Positions 10,168 through 19,089 of a stretch of 64,000 nt of DNA are shown here, piece after piece. Below the pieces are notes generated by a model. It was not told the origin of the DNA. It searched no databases and saw nothing but the letters and a program-made list of their open reading frames with translations. The first letter of the stretch is position 1. Every line of letters starts with the position of its first letter. The DNA comes from Falsiruegeria litorea R37 (GTDB taxonomy: Bacteria; Pseudomonadota; Alphaproteobacteria; Rhodobacterales; Rhodobacteraceae), in NCBI RefSeq assembly GCF_900172225.1, contig NZ_FWFO01000001.1, positions 62,001 to 126,000 of the forward strand, given 5' to 3'. A program made the translations under genes and the position numbers.

Positions 10168-11286
10168 TCAAACACGCATCGGCATGACGACATAAACCGC
10201 GCTCTGATCATTGCCTTCGCGCATCAAGGTCGGATCGCCGGCCGAGTTGAACATGAACACCGCATTCTCGCGATCCACTTGGGATGCGATTTCCAGAAGG
10301 TACTTGGCGTTGAACCCGATCTCGAGCCGCTCGTCACCATAGGCCACGGCCAGCTCTTCCTCGGCCGCACCGCTGTCGGGAGCATTGACCGACAAGATCA
10401 AGCGGTCTTCTTCCAGCTGCAATTTCACCGCGCGTGAGCGTTCGGACGAAACTGTCGCAACCCGGTCCACGGCTTGCGCGAATTCGGATGCATCCACCTC
10501 CAACCGGCGGGTGTTGCCCTGCGGGATCACGCGCGTGTAGTCAGGGAAGGTACCGTCGATCACCTTCGATGTCAGGGTGATGTCGGGCGTGGCAAAACGC
10601 ACTTTGGTTTCGCTGACCGACACGGCGATATCCATCTCGTCATCGTCCAACAGCTTGCGCAGCTCACCCACGGTCTTGCGCGGTACGATCACGCCCGGCA
10701 TGTCCGCCGACCCTGCGGGAAGCTCTGCATCGATACGGGCCAGGCGATGGCCATCGGTGGCCACGGCACGCAACACCTTGCCGCCGTCGGCGTCGGTGAC
10801 GTGCAGGTAGACGCCGTTCAGGTAATAACGGGTCTCTTCGGTCGAGATCGCAAATTTCGACTTGTCGAACAGGCGGCGCAGCATTCCCGCGGGCGCGGTG
10901 AAGTTCGACTGATACTCGGACGAGGCCATAACCGGGAAATCTTCGCGCGGCAGTGTCGCCAATGAGAAGTTGGACCGACCGGCATCGACCGTCAGGCGAC
11001 CGGTTGCGCTGTCAGCGGTCAGTGTCACAAGTGCCCCGTCAGGCAGCTTGCGCACGATCTCGTGCAGAGTGGTCGCGGCGACGGTGGTGGCGCCTGCGCG
11101 CTCGACCTGAGCGGGGGCCTTGTCGACAACTTCGATATCCAGGTCGGTGGCGCGGAATTGGACGCTGTCACCTTCGGCTTCGATCAGAACATTCGCCAGG
11201 ATTGGGATGGTGTTGCGGCGTTCCACAACGGATTGGGCCTGAGACACGGCCTTGAGCAGCGTGCCGCGTTCGATGCTGATCTTCAT
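10168..11286 (-). CDS. dnaN: DNA polymerase III beta sliding clamp
   Basis: Processivity clamp of DNA polymerase III, 372 residues, made of three repeated clamp folds. The start M-K-I-S-I-E-R at 11286 is the conserved beta-clamp N-terminus; the open frame extends 16 codons further upstream but that part is not family-like. The C-terminus ends V-Y-V-V-M-P-M-R-V, matching the canonical V-x-P-M-R. It is separated from dnaA by about 250 bp that contain the dnaA terminator, so dnaN probably has its own promoter. Confidence 0.97.
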   Translation of the reverse strand: MKISIERGTLLKAVSQAQSVVERRNTIPILANVLIEAEGDSVQFRATDLDIEVVDKAPAQVERAGATTVAATTLHEIVRKLPDGALVTLTADSATGRLTVDAGRSNFSLATLPREDFPVMASSEYQSNFTAPAGMLRRLFDKSKFAISTEETRYYLNGVYLHVTDADGGKVLRAVATDGHRLARIDAELPAGSADMPGVIVPRKTVGELRKLLDDDEMDIAVSVSETKVRFATPDITLTSKVIDGTFPDYTRVIPQGNTRRLEVDASEFAQAVDRVATVSSERSRAVKLQLEEDRLILSVNAPDSGAAEEELAVAYGDERLEIGFNAKYLLEIASQVDRENAVFMFNSAGDPTLMREGNDQSAVYVVMPMRV

Positions 11287-11481
11287 AATCCCTACATCCT
11301 TTTCTTGGGCCAGTGAGATGGCCGGGACAGGCACCCTAACGGGTCAGGCCTGCGGTACAAGTTTTTTCATGGATTTGTCCGCTGGAATGCAGGGGGCGTC
11401 AAGGCCCGCGTGGCCGATCAGACACAGATCGCGCCAAAACGTTGGCCTCAGCCCACAGGCAGACCGCCAAGAGGTCACAAA

Positions 11482-11511
11482 AAAGGCCCCGACGCACTGT
11501 TCGGGGCCTTT
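11482..11511 (-). terminator. Rho-independent terminator of dnaA
   Basis: An 11-bp perfect stem (aaaggccccga with tcggggccttt) and an 8-base loop are followed on the minus strand by a run of T residues. It sits 23 bp beyond the dnaA stop codon and separates dnaA from dnaN transcription. Confidence 0.88.
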
Positions 11512-11533
11512 GTGTAAGGGATGGTTGTCGGGC

Positions 11534-12937
11534 TTACGCCTCGAGTGCGCGGCGCAGCATCTCGACGTCTTCGGCGATCTGCCCATCGGTCAGTTTCAAC
11601 TCCTCGATGCGCTTGACGCCGTGCATGACCGTGGTGTGGTCACGCCCGCCAAAGCGGCGGCCGATCTCGGGCAGAGAGCGGCTGGTGAGCTGCTTGCACA
11701 GATACATCGCCACCTGACGCGGGCGCGCGTATGAGCGCAAGCGCTTGGGGCCGATGATGTCGCTGAGACGGATGTTGTAGTAGTCCGAGACCTTGCGCTG
11801 GATCTCCTCAACCGTGATCTTGCGCTCGGACGCACGCAGCACATCGGCCAGGCAGTCCTGCGTCAGATCCATGTCGATCTCGCGCCCCACCAGCGAGGCA
11901 AAAGCAAAGAGACGGGTCAGGGCACCTTCGAGCACACGCACGTTGGTCGAGATCCGATGGGCCAGGAACTCCAATACACCATCGGCGATCTCGAGATCGG
12001 GGTAGGTGATCTTGTGCTGTTGAACCTTGTTCTGCAAAATGCCCAACCGCAGTTCATAGTCGGTGGGGTGCAGATCAACGACCAAGCCGCACTGCAGGCG
12101 TGATTTCACGCGATCTTCAAGATCCTTGATCTCACCAGGGGCGCGGTCGGCCGAGATGATGATCTGCTTGTTCTGATCCACCAGCGCATTGAAGGTGTGG
12201 AAAAACTCTTCCTGCGTGCTGTCCTTGCCGGCGATGAACTGCACGTCATCGACCATCAGAACGTCGACCGATCGAAACAGATGTTTGAAGTCCATCATAC
12301 GGCGTTCGCGCAGGGCTTGCACAAAGCGGTACATGAACTGTTCTGCTGACAGGTACAGCACATTCAGGTCCGGGCGTTTCGATTTCAGTTCCCAGGCGAT
12401 GGCGTGCATCAGGTGCGTTTTACCAAGGCCAACGCCGCCATACAGAACCAGCGGGTTGAAGGTCACTGGGCCGCCTTCGGACACGCGGCGCGCAGCGGCA
12501 TGGGCCAGTTCGTTGGGCTTGCCGACAACAAAGCTGTCAAAGGTAAAGCGTGCATCCAGCGGGGCGGCCTGCAGAGAGTCCAGCGGTTCGAACGCGCTGC
12601 TTGTGGCACGAGTTTCGGTCTGCGCAGCAGCAGCAGGCTTGTCTTCGGTAGAACGCGGTGCGGCCTTCGTCGTTGACGCGGGGCGGGCCGGAGAATTCGC
12701 CGCAACACGAAATGCAATGCGCTGAACGGATTCGCCCGAGCTGTTCAACTCGTACAGGATAAGGTCAGCAAAGTTCTGGCTGACGTAATTCCCCATGAAG
12801 TTTGTCGGAACCGTAAAGACTGCAACCCCATCGTGCAGTTCCTGGAACTCAAGCGGTTCGATCCAGGTCGAGTAGTTGTTTTGTCCAACTGTCTTGAGCA
12901 GTTTTTGACGGAGTTGTCCCCATTTTTCTTGTGTCAT
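11534..12937 (-). CDS. dnaA: chromosomal replication initiator DnaA
   Basis: AAA+ initiator that opens the replication origin, 467 residues. Domain I begins M-T-Q-E-K-W. Walker A is G-G-V-G-L-G-K-T-H near residue 170, and Walker B/sensor shows L-M-V-D-D-V-Q-F. The DNA-binding domain IV carries R-P-R-Q-V-A-M-Y-L and the DnaA signature G-G-R-D-H-T-T-V-M-H-G near the C-terminus. The start at 12937 gives the family N-terminus; an ATG eight codons earlier is possible but less likely. The gene lies downstream of rpsT with a 542-bp gap, a common alphaproteobacterial order. Confidence 0.98.
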   Translation of the reverse strand: MTQEKWGQLRQKLLKTVGQNNYSTWIEPLEFQELHDGVAVFTVPTNFMGNYVSQNFADLILYELNSSGESVQRIAFRVAANSPARPASTTKAAPRSTEDKPAAAAQTETRATSSAFEPLDSLQAAPLDARFTFDSFVVGKPNELAHAAARRVSEGGPVTFNPLVLYGGVGLGKTHLMHAIAWELKSKRPDLNVLYLSAEQFMYRFVQALRERRMMDFKHLFRSVDVLMVDDVQFIAGKDSTQEEFFHTFNALVDQNKQIIISADRAPGEIKDLEDRVKSRLQCGLVVDLHPTDYELRLGILQNKVQQHKITYPDLEIADGVLEFLAHRISTNVRVLEGALTRLFAFASLVGREIDMDLTQDCLADVLRASERKITVEEIQRKVSDYYNIRLSDIIGPKRLRSYARPRQVAMYLCKQLTSRSLPEIGRRFGGRDHTTVMHGVKRIEELKLTDGQIAEDVEMLRRALEA

Positions 12938-13479
12938 CCAGCGCCTCACGCGTCCCATCATCAGCGGCCATTCAGCCTGTTATTACCCATCCAATTCACC
13001 GGACCAGTCCCGGCGGCGATTACACACAAAGGTATTGTGCACCGACGCGCTAGCATCGGCGTCGTACAGGCCAGAACCCGCACGAAAACAACCAACAAAG
13101 ACAAACATCCGCCTTATGACGACGGATTGCGCATCCTCGTTACCCGTTACACTCATTTTCGACAGGGCTAGGGTGTTCCACGAAACCCATAGCAGACCGA
13201 TCATGCCGAGATGTCCCGACGATCAGCAATCGCACTGCACTTTCTCTGATGCCTGTCAGATCTTGTGCCTTGCTGCCTGTCCCCCCAAGCGAGTGAATCG
13301 CTGAAACAGTGGTAGCAAGTCCGGGTGCGGAGCGGCAACGAAACTCTGATGTTGACTCTGCCTTTGGGGACAAAGAATCTCTCGCGCTCGCAGCAACGGG
13401 GCATCCTTGCAACAGGCGCAAAAAAAGGCGCTGCCAATGGCAACGCCTTTACACAAAACGCTTTTGTGCGAGTCGCGAA
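12938..13479. other. 542-bp dnaA upstream region
   Basis: No gene is visible between rpsT and dnaA. Apart from the two hairpins next to rpsT there is no terminator or repeat. It presumably carries the dnaA promoter. I searched for DnaA boxes (TTATNCACA) and found only weak partial matches such as ttacacaca near 13021, so I do not call this an origin of replication. Confidence 0.6.
13424..13450 (-). terminator. Rho-independent terminator of rpsT
   Basis: A 12-bp stem with one G-U pair (aaaggcgctgcc with ggcaacgccttt) and a three-base loop is followed on the minus strand by seven T residues. A second perfect small hairpin (cacaaaa/ttttgtg, about 13453-13468) lies between it and the rpsT stop codon. 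Confidence 0.88.
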
Positions 13480-13743
13480 TTAACCCAGGGCTTTGACCCG
13501 GGCTGCCAGGCGCGACACCTTCCGCGATGCGGTGTTTTTGTGGAAGACACCTTTGGACACACCACGCATCAGCTCGGGCTGAGCGGCCCGCAAAGCAGCG
13601 GTTGCGGCTTCTTTGTCGCCCGATGCAATTGCTTCTTCGACTTTACGCAGGAAGGTGCGGATGCGCGAACGACGGGCTTTGTTGACGGCAAAGCGGGTTT
13701 CGTTCTGACGGGCGCGCTTTTTTGCCTGGGGCGAATTTGCCAT
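13480..13743 (-). CDS. rpsT: 30S ribosomal protein S20
   Basis: Small-subunit protein of 87 residues that binds 16S rRNA. The N-terminus [13 protein letters not shown] and the middle [10 protein letters not shown] are canonical. The basic C-terminal helix [10 protein letters not shown] is present. The start is ATG at 13743 with an aggtcag-type Shine-Dalgarno; the open frame extends upstream but without family similarity. It precedes dnaA in the same direction and ends in a strong terminator, so it is probably monocistronic. Confidence 0.97.
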   Translation of the reverse strand: MANSPQAKKRARQNETRFAVNKARRSRIRTFLRKVEEAIASGDKEAATAALRAAQPELMRGVSKGVFHKNTASRKVSRLAARVKALG

Positions 13744-13927
13744 GGTTTTCTGACCTTTATCTCGGTTCGGTTTGTTCAAGTTAGCGCAATGCCAAGCCCA
13801 ATCCGGGTATAAGGTCACCGGTGTGATTCTAGCCAGAGCGGGCCGCACGCGCATATATTGCGGCGCTATCTAGCCAAGTTTGCCCGGAATGCCAAGCCGA
13901 TTCTGCGCCTGGGCCCCCGAAACGAAA

Positions 13928-13950
13928 CGGGCAGGTCAATGACCTGCCCG
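13928..13950 (-). terminator. probable terminator of the enoyl-CoA hydratase gene
   Basis: A 10-bp perfect stem (cgggcaggtc with gacctgcccg) and three-base loop lies 29 bp beyond the stop codon on the minus strand. The following gtttcgtttc tract is only moderately T-rich, so termination strength is uncertain. Confidence 0.7.
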
Positions 13951-13979
13951 CTCCCAAGAAGTGATTCCATTACGCGACG

Positions 13980-14756
13980 TCATTTGTCGCGGAACTGCGC
14001 CTCGCGTTTTTCCAGGAAGGCGGCCATGCCCTCTTTCTGGTCTTCGGTGGCAAACATCGAATGGAACACGCGGCGTTCGAACAGCAGACCCTCGTTCAGG
14101 GTCAGTTCGTAGCTGCGGTTCACTGCTTCTTTGGCCGCCATCGCTGACAGTTGCGATTTCTCGGCAATCTTCTGGGCCGCAGCGGTCGCTTCTTCGATCA
14201 GCTTTTTGGCGGGAACCACTCGGCTTACCAGGCCCGAGCGTTCGGCCTCTTCGGCGTTCATGAAGCGGCCAGTCAAGTTCATGTCCATCGACTTGGATTT
14301 GCCCACAAAGCGGGTCAGGCGCTGCGTGCCGCCAATGCCTGCGATGACGCCCAGATTGATCTCGGGTTGGCCAAACTTGGCGGTATCAGAGGCGATGATG
14401 AAATCGCACATCATGGCGAGTTCGCAGCCGCCGCCGAGTGCGTAGCCACCGACAGCTGCGATGATCGGCTTGCGCACAGCTGAAATGCGGTCGCCGATGG
14501 TGCCGAACAGGTCTTCGGTGTAAACTTCGACAAAGGATTTCTCCGACATTTCCTTGATGTCGGCACCTGCGGCGAACGCCTTTTCCGATCCCGTCAGAAC
14601 GATGCAGCGCACCTTGTCGTTTGCGTCAGCCTCTTCCAGAGCTGTGCAGAGCTCTCCGATCAACTGGGCATTCAACGCGTTCAATGCATCGGGGCGGTTC
14701 AGTTTCACGAGGGCTACGTGGTCTTCAACGTCGACGATGATCGTCTCAAAGGCCAT
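13980..14756 (-). CDS. enoyl-CoA hydratase (crotonase family)
   Basis: Hydrates trans-2-enoyl-CoA to 3-hydroxyacyl-CoA in beta-oxidation and related routes. The 258-residue length is typical of short crotonases. Visible hallmarks are the CoA-binding [10 protein letters not shown] loop (about residues 61-70), the oxyanion-hole [13 protein letters not shown] segment with catalytic Glu near 114, and the second glutamate in Q-P-E-I-N-L-G-V. It lies between rpsT and mutM on the same strand, with its own probable terminator. Confidence 0.93.
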   Translation of the reverse strand: MAFETIIVDVEDHVALVKLNRPDALNALNAQLIGELCTALEEADANDKVRCIVLTGSEKAFAAGADIKEMSEKSFVEVYTEDLFGTIGDRISAVRKPIIAAVGGYALGGGCELAMMCDFIIASDTAKFGQPEINLGVIAGIGGTQRLTRFVGKSKSMDMNLTGRFMNAEEAERSGLVSRVVPAKKLIEEATAAAQKIAEKSQLSAMAAKEAVNRSYELTLNEGLLFERRVFHSMFATEDQKEGMAAFLEKREAQFRDK

Positions 14757-14821
14757 GGAGATGTGCTTTCGGTTGTTCCGTTCTGGACCGATTCCTTACC
14801 ACGAGGGGAAGATGGTTCAAG

Positions 14822-15673
14822 TTATCTTTGGCATTGCGAACAGTAGAAAGATGAGCGTCCCGATTGGGTGATTCTGCTCACTGTTCCAGTGCAGTCGGGG
14901 GTGCGACAGGCCTCTCCCTCGCGGCCATAGACGTCAAAGCTGTGCTGAAAATATCCAAGCTCCCCATCAGCTTGGCGGAAATCCTTGAGCGACGATCCGC
15001 CCGCGTCGATCGCATCAGACAGCACCTGCCGGATGATTGGAACAAGGGCGGCAACGCGGGTAGCGGAAATTTTTCCGGCTTTGCGACGTGGCGAAATTCC
15101 GGCGCGAAACAATGCCTCGCAAACGTAAATATTGCCCAAACCTGCGACGATTCCCTGATCCAGCAGTGCGGATTTGACCGGCGTATTCTTGCTGCGGAAC
15201 GATTCAACCAGATGTTGTTCATGGAAATCATTGCCCAACGGCTCTGGCCCCAGCACCGACAGCAGCTTGTGGTCAGCCGCCGTCGCGGTCGGCAGCAAGT
15301 CCATCGCACCAAATCGGCGGGGATCATTGAACGTGACCCGCGCACCGTTGGCCATGTGGAACACCACATGATCGTGCTTTTCCGGCATGGGGTGGTCATG
15401 CACGAACTGTCCCAGGGGATCACCCGACACCGTCATGCGCCCCGACATGCCCAGATGTATGAGTAGCGTCTCACCCGTGTCCAGATCCGCAAGGATATAT
15501 TTGGACCGCCGCCCCAATCGCTGCACCCTCGCGCCGGTCAATCGCTCGGCCATCCGCTCCGGGAAAGGCCAGCGCAGATCCGGGCGGTTGACGTCAGCCC
15601 GCTCGATCACCTCGCCCTCCATCGCGGGGGCCAGGCCACGTCGGACGGTCTCGACCTCGGGCAGTTCAGGCAT
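14822..15673 (-). CDS. mutM: formamidopyrimidine-DNA glycosylase (Fpg/MutM)
   Basis: Bifunctional glycosylase/AP lyase that removes 8-oxoguanine and other oxidised purines. The mature enzyme starts [10 protein letters not shown], where Pro2 is the nucleophile, so the start at 15673 is decisive over the longer open frame. The H2TH region [13 protein letters not shown] is present. A C-terminal zinc finger C-x4-C...C-x2-C ends in Y-C-S-Q-C-Q-R. Length is 283 residues. It is divergent from ubiE with an 86-bp gap. Confidence 0.96.
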   Translation of the reverse strand: MPELPEVETVRRGLAPAMEGEVIERADVNRPDLRWPFPERMAERLTGARVQRLGRRSKYILADLDTGETLLIHLGMSGRMTVSGDPLGQFVHDHPMPEKHDHVVFHMANGARVTFNDPRRFGAMDLLPTATAADHKLLSVLGPEPLGNDFHEQHLVESFRSKNTPVKSALLDQGIVAGLGNIYVCEALFRAGISPRRKAGKISATRVAALVPIIRQVLSDAIDAGGSSLKDFRQADGELGYFQHSFDVYGREGEACRTPDCTGTVSRITQSGRSSFYCSQCQR

Positions 15674-15759
15674 TATGGGACTCCCAATTCCAAAGGGCCG
15701 CATTGTGCCCGTGTTCCAACGCCCTATAACAGGGGCGAAATCAGAAAACGGCAAGGCCC

Positions 15760-16512
15760 ATGTCCGAGAACAGTCAAAAGACCACTCACTTTGGTTTCTC
15801 CGAAGTTCCCGAAGGTGAAAAGGCCGGGCGCGTCCAGGGCGTGTTCAACTCGGTGGCCAGCAAATATGACATCATGAACGATGTCATGAGCATGGGCATC
15901 CACCGGGTGTGGAAAGATGCCATGATGGATTGGCTGGCGCCGCGCCCCGGACAAAAGCTGTTGGATGTTGCGGGCGGCACCGGCGACATCTCGTTCCGGT
16001 TTTTGGACCGTGCCGGCCACGGGCACGCCACGGTACTGGACCTGACCGAACCGATGTTGGTCGAGGGTCGCAAACGCGCCGAGGCATCGCATCTGGCCGA
16101 CAGTCTGGATTGGGTGGTGGGCGACGCCATGTCCCTGCCGTTCGAGGACAACACATTCGACGTCTACACGATCTCGTTCGGCATTCGGAACGTGACCCGC
16201 CCGCAAGAGGCGCTGAACGAGGCGTACCGCGTTCTCCGCCCCGGTGGCCGCCTGATGGTGCTGGAGTTCAGCCAGTTGCCCAACGAAGGGCTGCAGAAAC
16301 TCTATGACCTCTACAGCTTCAACGTCATCCCGCGTATGGGGCAGGCCATCGCCGGGGATTACGACAGCTATCAGTATCTGGTGGAATCGATCCGCAAGTT
16401 CCCGGACCAAGAGACATTCCTGAGCATGGTGCGCACAGCGGGCTTCGGCAATGCCAAATACCGCAACCTGTCGATGGGTATTGCGGCGCTGCATTCCGGC
16501 TGGAAGCTCTAA
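15760..16512 (+). CDS. ubiE: bifunctional demethylmenaquinone/2-methoxy-polyprenylbenzoquinol methyltransferase
   Basis: C-methylates the ring in ubiquinone biosynthesis. The 250 residues contain [13 protein letters not shown] near residue 29 and [10 protein letters not shown] near residue 69 (SAM motif I). The UbiE signature R[14 protein letters not shown] is also present. The C-terminus ends [11 protein letters not shown], characteristic of the family. It is followed after three bases by ubiB, so the two form an operon for ubiquinone synthesis. Confidence 0.96.
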   Translation: MSENSQKTTHFGFSEVPEGEKAGRVQGVFNSVASKYDIMNDVMSMGIHRVWKDAMMDWLAPRPGQKLLDVAGGTGDISFRFLDRAGHGHATVLDLTEPMLVEGRKRAEASHLADSLDWVVGDAMSLPFEDNTFDVYTISFGIRNVTRPQEALNEAYRVLRPGGRLMVLEFSQLPNEGLQKLYDLYSFNVIPRMGQAIAGDYDSYQYLVESIRKFPDQETFLSMVRTAGFGNAKYRNLSMGIAALHSGWKL

Positions 16513-16515
16513 GAC

Positions 16516-18045
16516 ATGCGTGGACCTCACAACATCATTCGCCTGATCCGTACAGGCGCAACGCTCGAGCGGACGGGCGCCATGAATGTGGTACTCGACG
16601 CGTTCGAGGCCCCGCCGCTCTTGCGCTTTGTAGCGCATGCTTTGGGCAAGCCGTTTCAGTGGCTTGGCTACAAGGGCGACCCTGACATGCCCCCGGCGAC
16701 CCGTGCGCTGACGGCGCTTGGTCCGGCTTACATCAAGTTTGGTCAGGTTCTGTCGACTAGGCCGGATGTGGTCGGCGATGAGTTGGCAGAGCAGCTGCGC
16801 GTGTTGCAGGACAAGCTGCCCCCGTTCCCAAGGGACGAGGCGATGGCCGAGGTTGAACGCGAGCTGGGTCAACCCATCCCCGAGATATTCAGCGAATTCA
16901 GCGAGCCGATCGCGGCTGCCTCAATCGCACAGGTGCACAAGGCGACGCTGGCGACCACGGGTGACGAGGTTGCGGTCAAAGTTTTGCGTCCGGGGATCGA
17001 AAAAGCGTTTCGCAAGGATGTGGATGCCTTCTATCTGGCTGCCCGCATCGTCGATCTGTTCGCCCCCGGCGCGCGCCGTTTGCGCCCGATGGAGGTGATC
17101 GAACATTTCGACGGTGTTGTGCGGGGTGAGCTCGACCTGCGGCTGGAAAGCTCGGCCGCGTCCGAGTTTACTGACAACACCAAGGATGATGGCGGGTTCC
17201 AACTGCCCCCTGTGCGTTGGTCCCTGTCCTCGCGCCGCGTGATGACGCTGGGGTGGGCCGATGGGGTGCCACTGGGTGACAATGACGCGATTGATGCCGC
17301 TGGTCACGACCGCGTTGATCTGGGTGAGCGGGTGCTGCGCCTGTTCTTGATGCACGCGCTGCGCGATGGGTATTTCCACGCCGACATGCATCAGGGCAAC
17401 CTGAAGGTCGCGCCCAATGGTGACATCATCGCCTATGACTTTGGCATCATGGGCCACATCGACGAATACACCCGCCGGGTCTATGCCGAAATCCTGTTTG
17501 GCTTCATCCGCCGCGACTACAAACGCGTCGCCGAGGTTCATTTCGAAGCCGGATATGTTCCCGCCAACCAGGACGTAGATGAATTTGCCCGTGCCCTGCG
17601 TGCGGTGGGTGAGCCGATCTTTGGCATGGACGCCACCCAGATCTCGATGGGGCGGTTGTTGAACTACCTGTTCGAGGTGACAGAACGCTTTGGCATGGAA
17701 ACCCGAACCGAGCTGATCCTGCTGCAACGCACCATGGTGGTGGTCGAAGGCGTGGCTCGGTCGCTGAGCCCCCACATCAACATCTGGGACGTCGCACGGC
17801 CCGTGGTCGAAGACTACATTAAACAATCCATCGGCCCCCGAGCCATCGTGTCCGATCTTTCCAAGACGGCTATGGTCTTGGCCCGCTTTGGTCCGCGTTT
17901 GCCTGCATTGGTTGAAAAGGCCCTGATCGCGCAATCAGTCGAAGATGAGCCGAAGCCAAGGTCCTTTCAAAGCCGCGTCTGGTTGGTTCTGGGCGGCGCT
18001 GTTGTTGGCGGTGTGTTGGTGATTTTGGCGGACGCACTGTTCTGA
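16516..18045 (+). CDS. ubiB: ubiquinone biosynthesis protein kinase-like UbiB
   Basis: Atypical ABC1/ADCK-type kinase-like membrane protein required for ubiquinone synthesis, 509 residues. It shows the diagnostic K-x-G-Q motif in Y-I-K-F-G-Q-V-L-S-T-R near residue 75. The A-A-S-I-A-Q-V-H nucleotide loop is near residue 137, and the catalytic segment is H-A-D-M-H-Q-G-N-L with a D-F-G metal site in A-Y-D-F-G-I-M-G. A hydrophobic helix at the C-terminus likely anchors it to the inner membrane. It starts 3 bp after the ubiE stop. Confidence 0.95.
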   Translation: MRGPHNIIRLIRTGATLERTGAMNVVLDAFEAPPLLRFVAHALGKPFQWLGYKGDPDMPPATRALTALGPAYIKFGQVLSTRPDVVGDELAEQLRVLQDKLPPFPRDEAMAEVERELGQPIPEIFSEFSEPIAAASIAQVHKATLATTGDEVAVKVLRPGIEKAFRKDVDAFYLAARIVDLFAPGARRLRPMEVIEHFDGVVRGELDLRLESSAASEFTDNTKDDGGFQLPPVRWSLSSRRVMTLGWADGVPLGDNDAIDAAGHDRVDLGERVLRLFLMHALRDGYFHADMHQGNLKVAPNGDIIAYDFGIMGHIDEYTRRVYAEILFGFIRRDYKRVAEVHFEAGYVPANQDVDEFARALRAVGEPIFGMDATQISMGRLLNYLFEVTERFGMETRTELILLQRTMVVVEGVARSLSPHINIWDVARPVVEDYIKQSIGPRAIVSDLSKTAMVLARFGPRLPALVEKALIAQSVEDEPKPRSFQSRVWLVLGGAVVGGVLVILADALF

Positions 18046-18071
18046 GCTGAAATCGTGCTAGGGTTCGGGTC

Positions 18072-19058
18072 ATGCCGAAACCGAACCCATATCGCCCTTT
18101 TGAGCCAGACCCCGATCAGGTTGCACGACAGCCCGCAATCAGTGGAAACGAGATCAACGGATTGGGCGAGCCTGAGCCGCGTAACCCTGCGATGGTCTAT
18201 TGGGCACCGGACCCGATGGACATTCCACACGGCCCTCTGCAGTTATATTTTTACACCCAATCGGCCAAGGAACCGGCGTTTGCCGAGCAACGTGCCGAAC
18301 GGCAGAAAATCCTGGATGCGGTTTTGCCCGACTTGGCACCAGTTGCAGTCTCAAAGCCACCAGCAGAGTGGACAACGGGGCTAGACCAGTTTGTGGCGGA
18401 TGGTGTCTGCGAGATGACCGGCGTGGCTGAAATGCAGCCCGATTGGGTTTTTGACGGCTATGACATCCCGCAGTCGCGGGTCATCATTCTGGGCGTGCAA
18501 CACGACTATGGCGAAATTTCCGCAGCACCTGAACCGCGCGCGGGGCTGGAGGTCATGACCCAATACGCCCGCGCGGCTTTGGCGGCCAAGACTGTGGCAG
18601 GCTGGATCAGGGAACAGGGGTGGGCGGCTGAAGCCGTTACAGGCCCGATGACCGGGGCCTTGGCGATGATCCCACCTGCATTGGCCTGTGGGTTTGGCGA
18701 ATTAGGCAAGCATGGCTCGATCATCAATCCGGAACTTGGTGCCTCATTCCGCCTATCTGCGGTTCTGACTGATGCACCGTTTGAGCCGACCCCAGCCCAA
18801 GATCATGAAATCGATGCCTTCTGTCAGAGCTGTCGGATTTGCGAGGATGCCTGCCCACCCGAAGCGTTGTCGCCTGACAAGAAAATGGTTCGAGGGACGC
18901 GCAAATGGTACGTGGACTTCGACAAATGCCTGCCGTTCTTCAACCAGACCCACGGCTGCGCGATCTGCATCGCGCAATGCCCCTGGTCGCGGCCCGGCGT
19001 GGGGTTGAACTTGGCCGTTAAGTTAGCCCGGAAGAAGGAAAGGGCCGCGGCTGAATGA
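18072..19058 (+). CDS. 4Fe-4S dicluster protein, QueG/reductive-dehalogenase-like
   Basis: A 328-residue protein with a C-terminal bis-4Fe-4S module. The first set is C251-x2-C254-x2-C257-x3-C261-P, and the second starts at C-L-P-F-F and continues C-A-I-C-I-A-Q-C-P-W. The upstream domain resembles the cobalamin-binding fold of epoxyqueuosine reductase and respiratory reductive dehalogenases. Proteins like this in marine alphaproteobacteria are often annotated as reductive dehalogenase domain proteins. I see no twin-arginine signal, so a cytoplasmic location is likely. The substrate is unknown. It follows ubiB by 26 bp and may be co-transcribed, and it runs convergently into the thiolase gene. 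Confidence 0.7.
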   Translation: MPKPNPYRPFEPDPDQVARQPAISGNEINGLGEPEPRNPAMVYWAPDPMDIPHGPLQLYFYTQSAKEPAFAEQRAERQKILDAVLPDLAPVAVSKPPAEWTTGLDQFVADGVCEMTGVAEMQPDWVFDGYDIPQSRVIILGVQHDYGEISAAPEPRAGLEVMTQYARAALAAKTVAGWIREQGWAAEAVTGPMTGALAMIPPALACGFGELGKHGSIINPELGASFRLSAVLTDAPFEPTPAQDHEIDAFCQSCRICEDACPPEALSPDKKMVRGTRKWYVDFDKCLPFFNQTHGCAICIAQCPWSRPGVGLNLAVKLARKKERAAAE

Positions 19059-19089
19059 CCGCGACCCTAGCCAGAAAAGTTTAATTGAA

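Noticed and set aside
12938-13479. Replication origin next to dnaA
   Set aside because: No convincing DnaA-box cluster or AT-rich unwinding element is visible. In alphaproteobacteria the origin is often away from dnaA.
18072-19058. Respiratory reductive dehalogenase
   Set aside because: There is no twin-arginine leader and no membrane-anchor partner gene. Only the Fe-S module and general fold resemblance support it, so I kept a neutral name.
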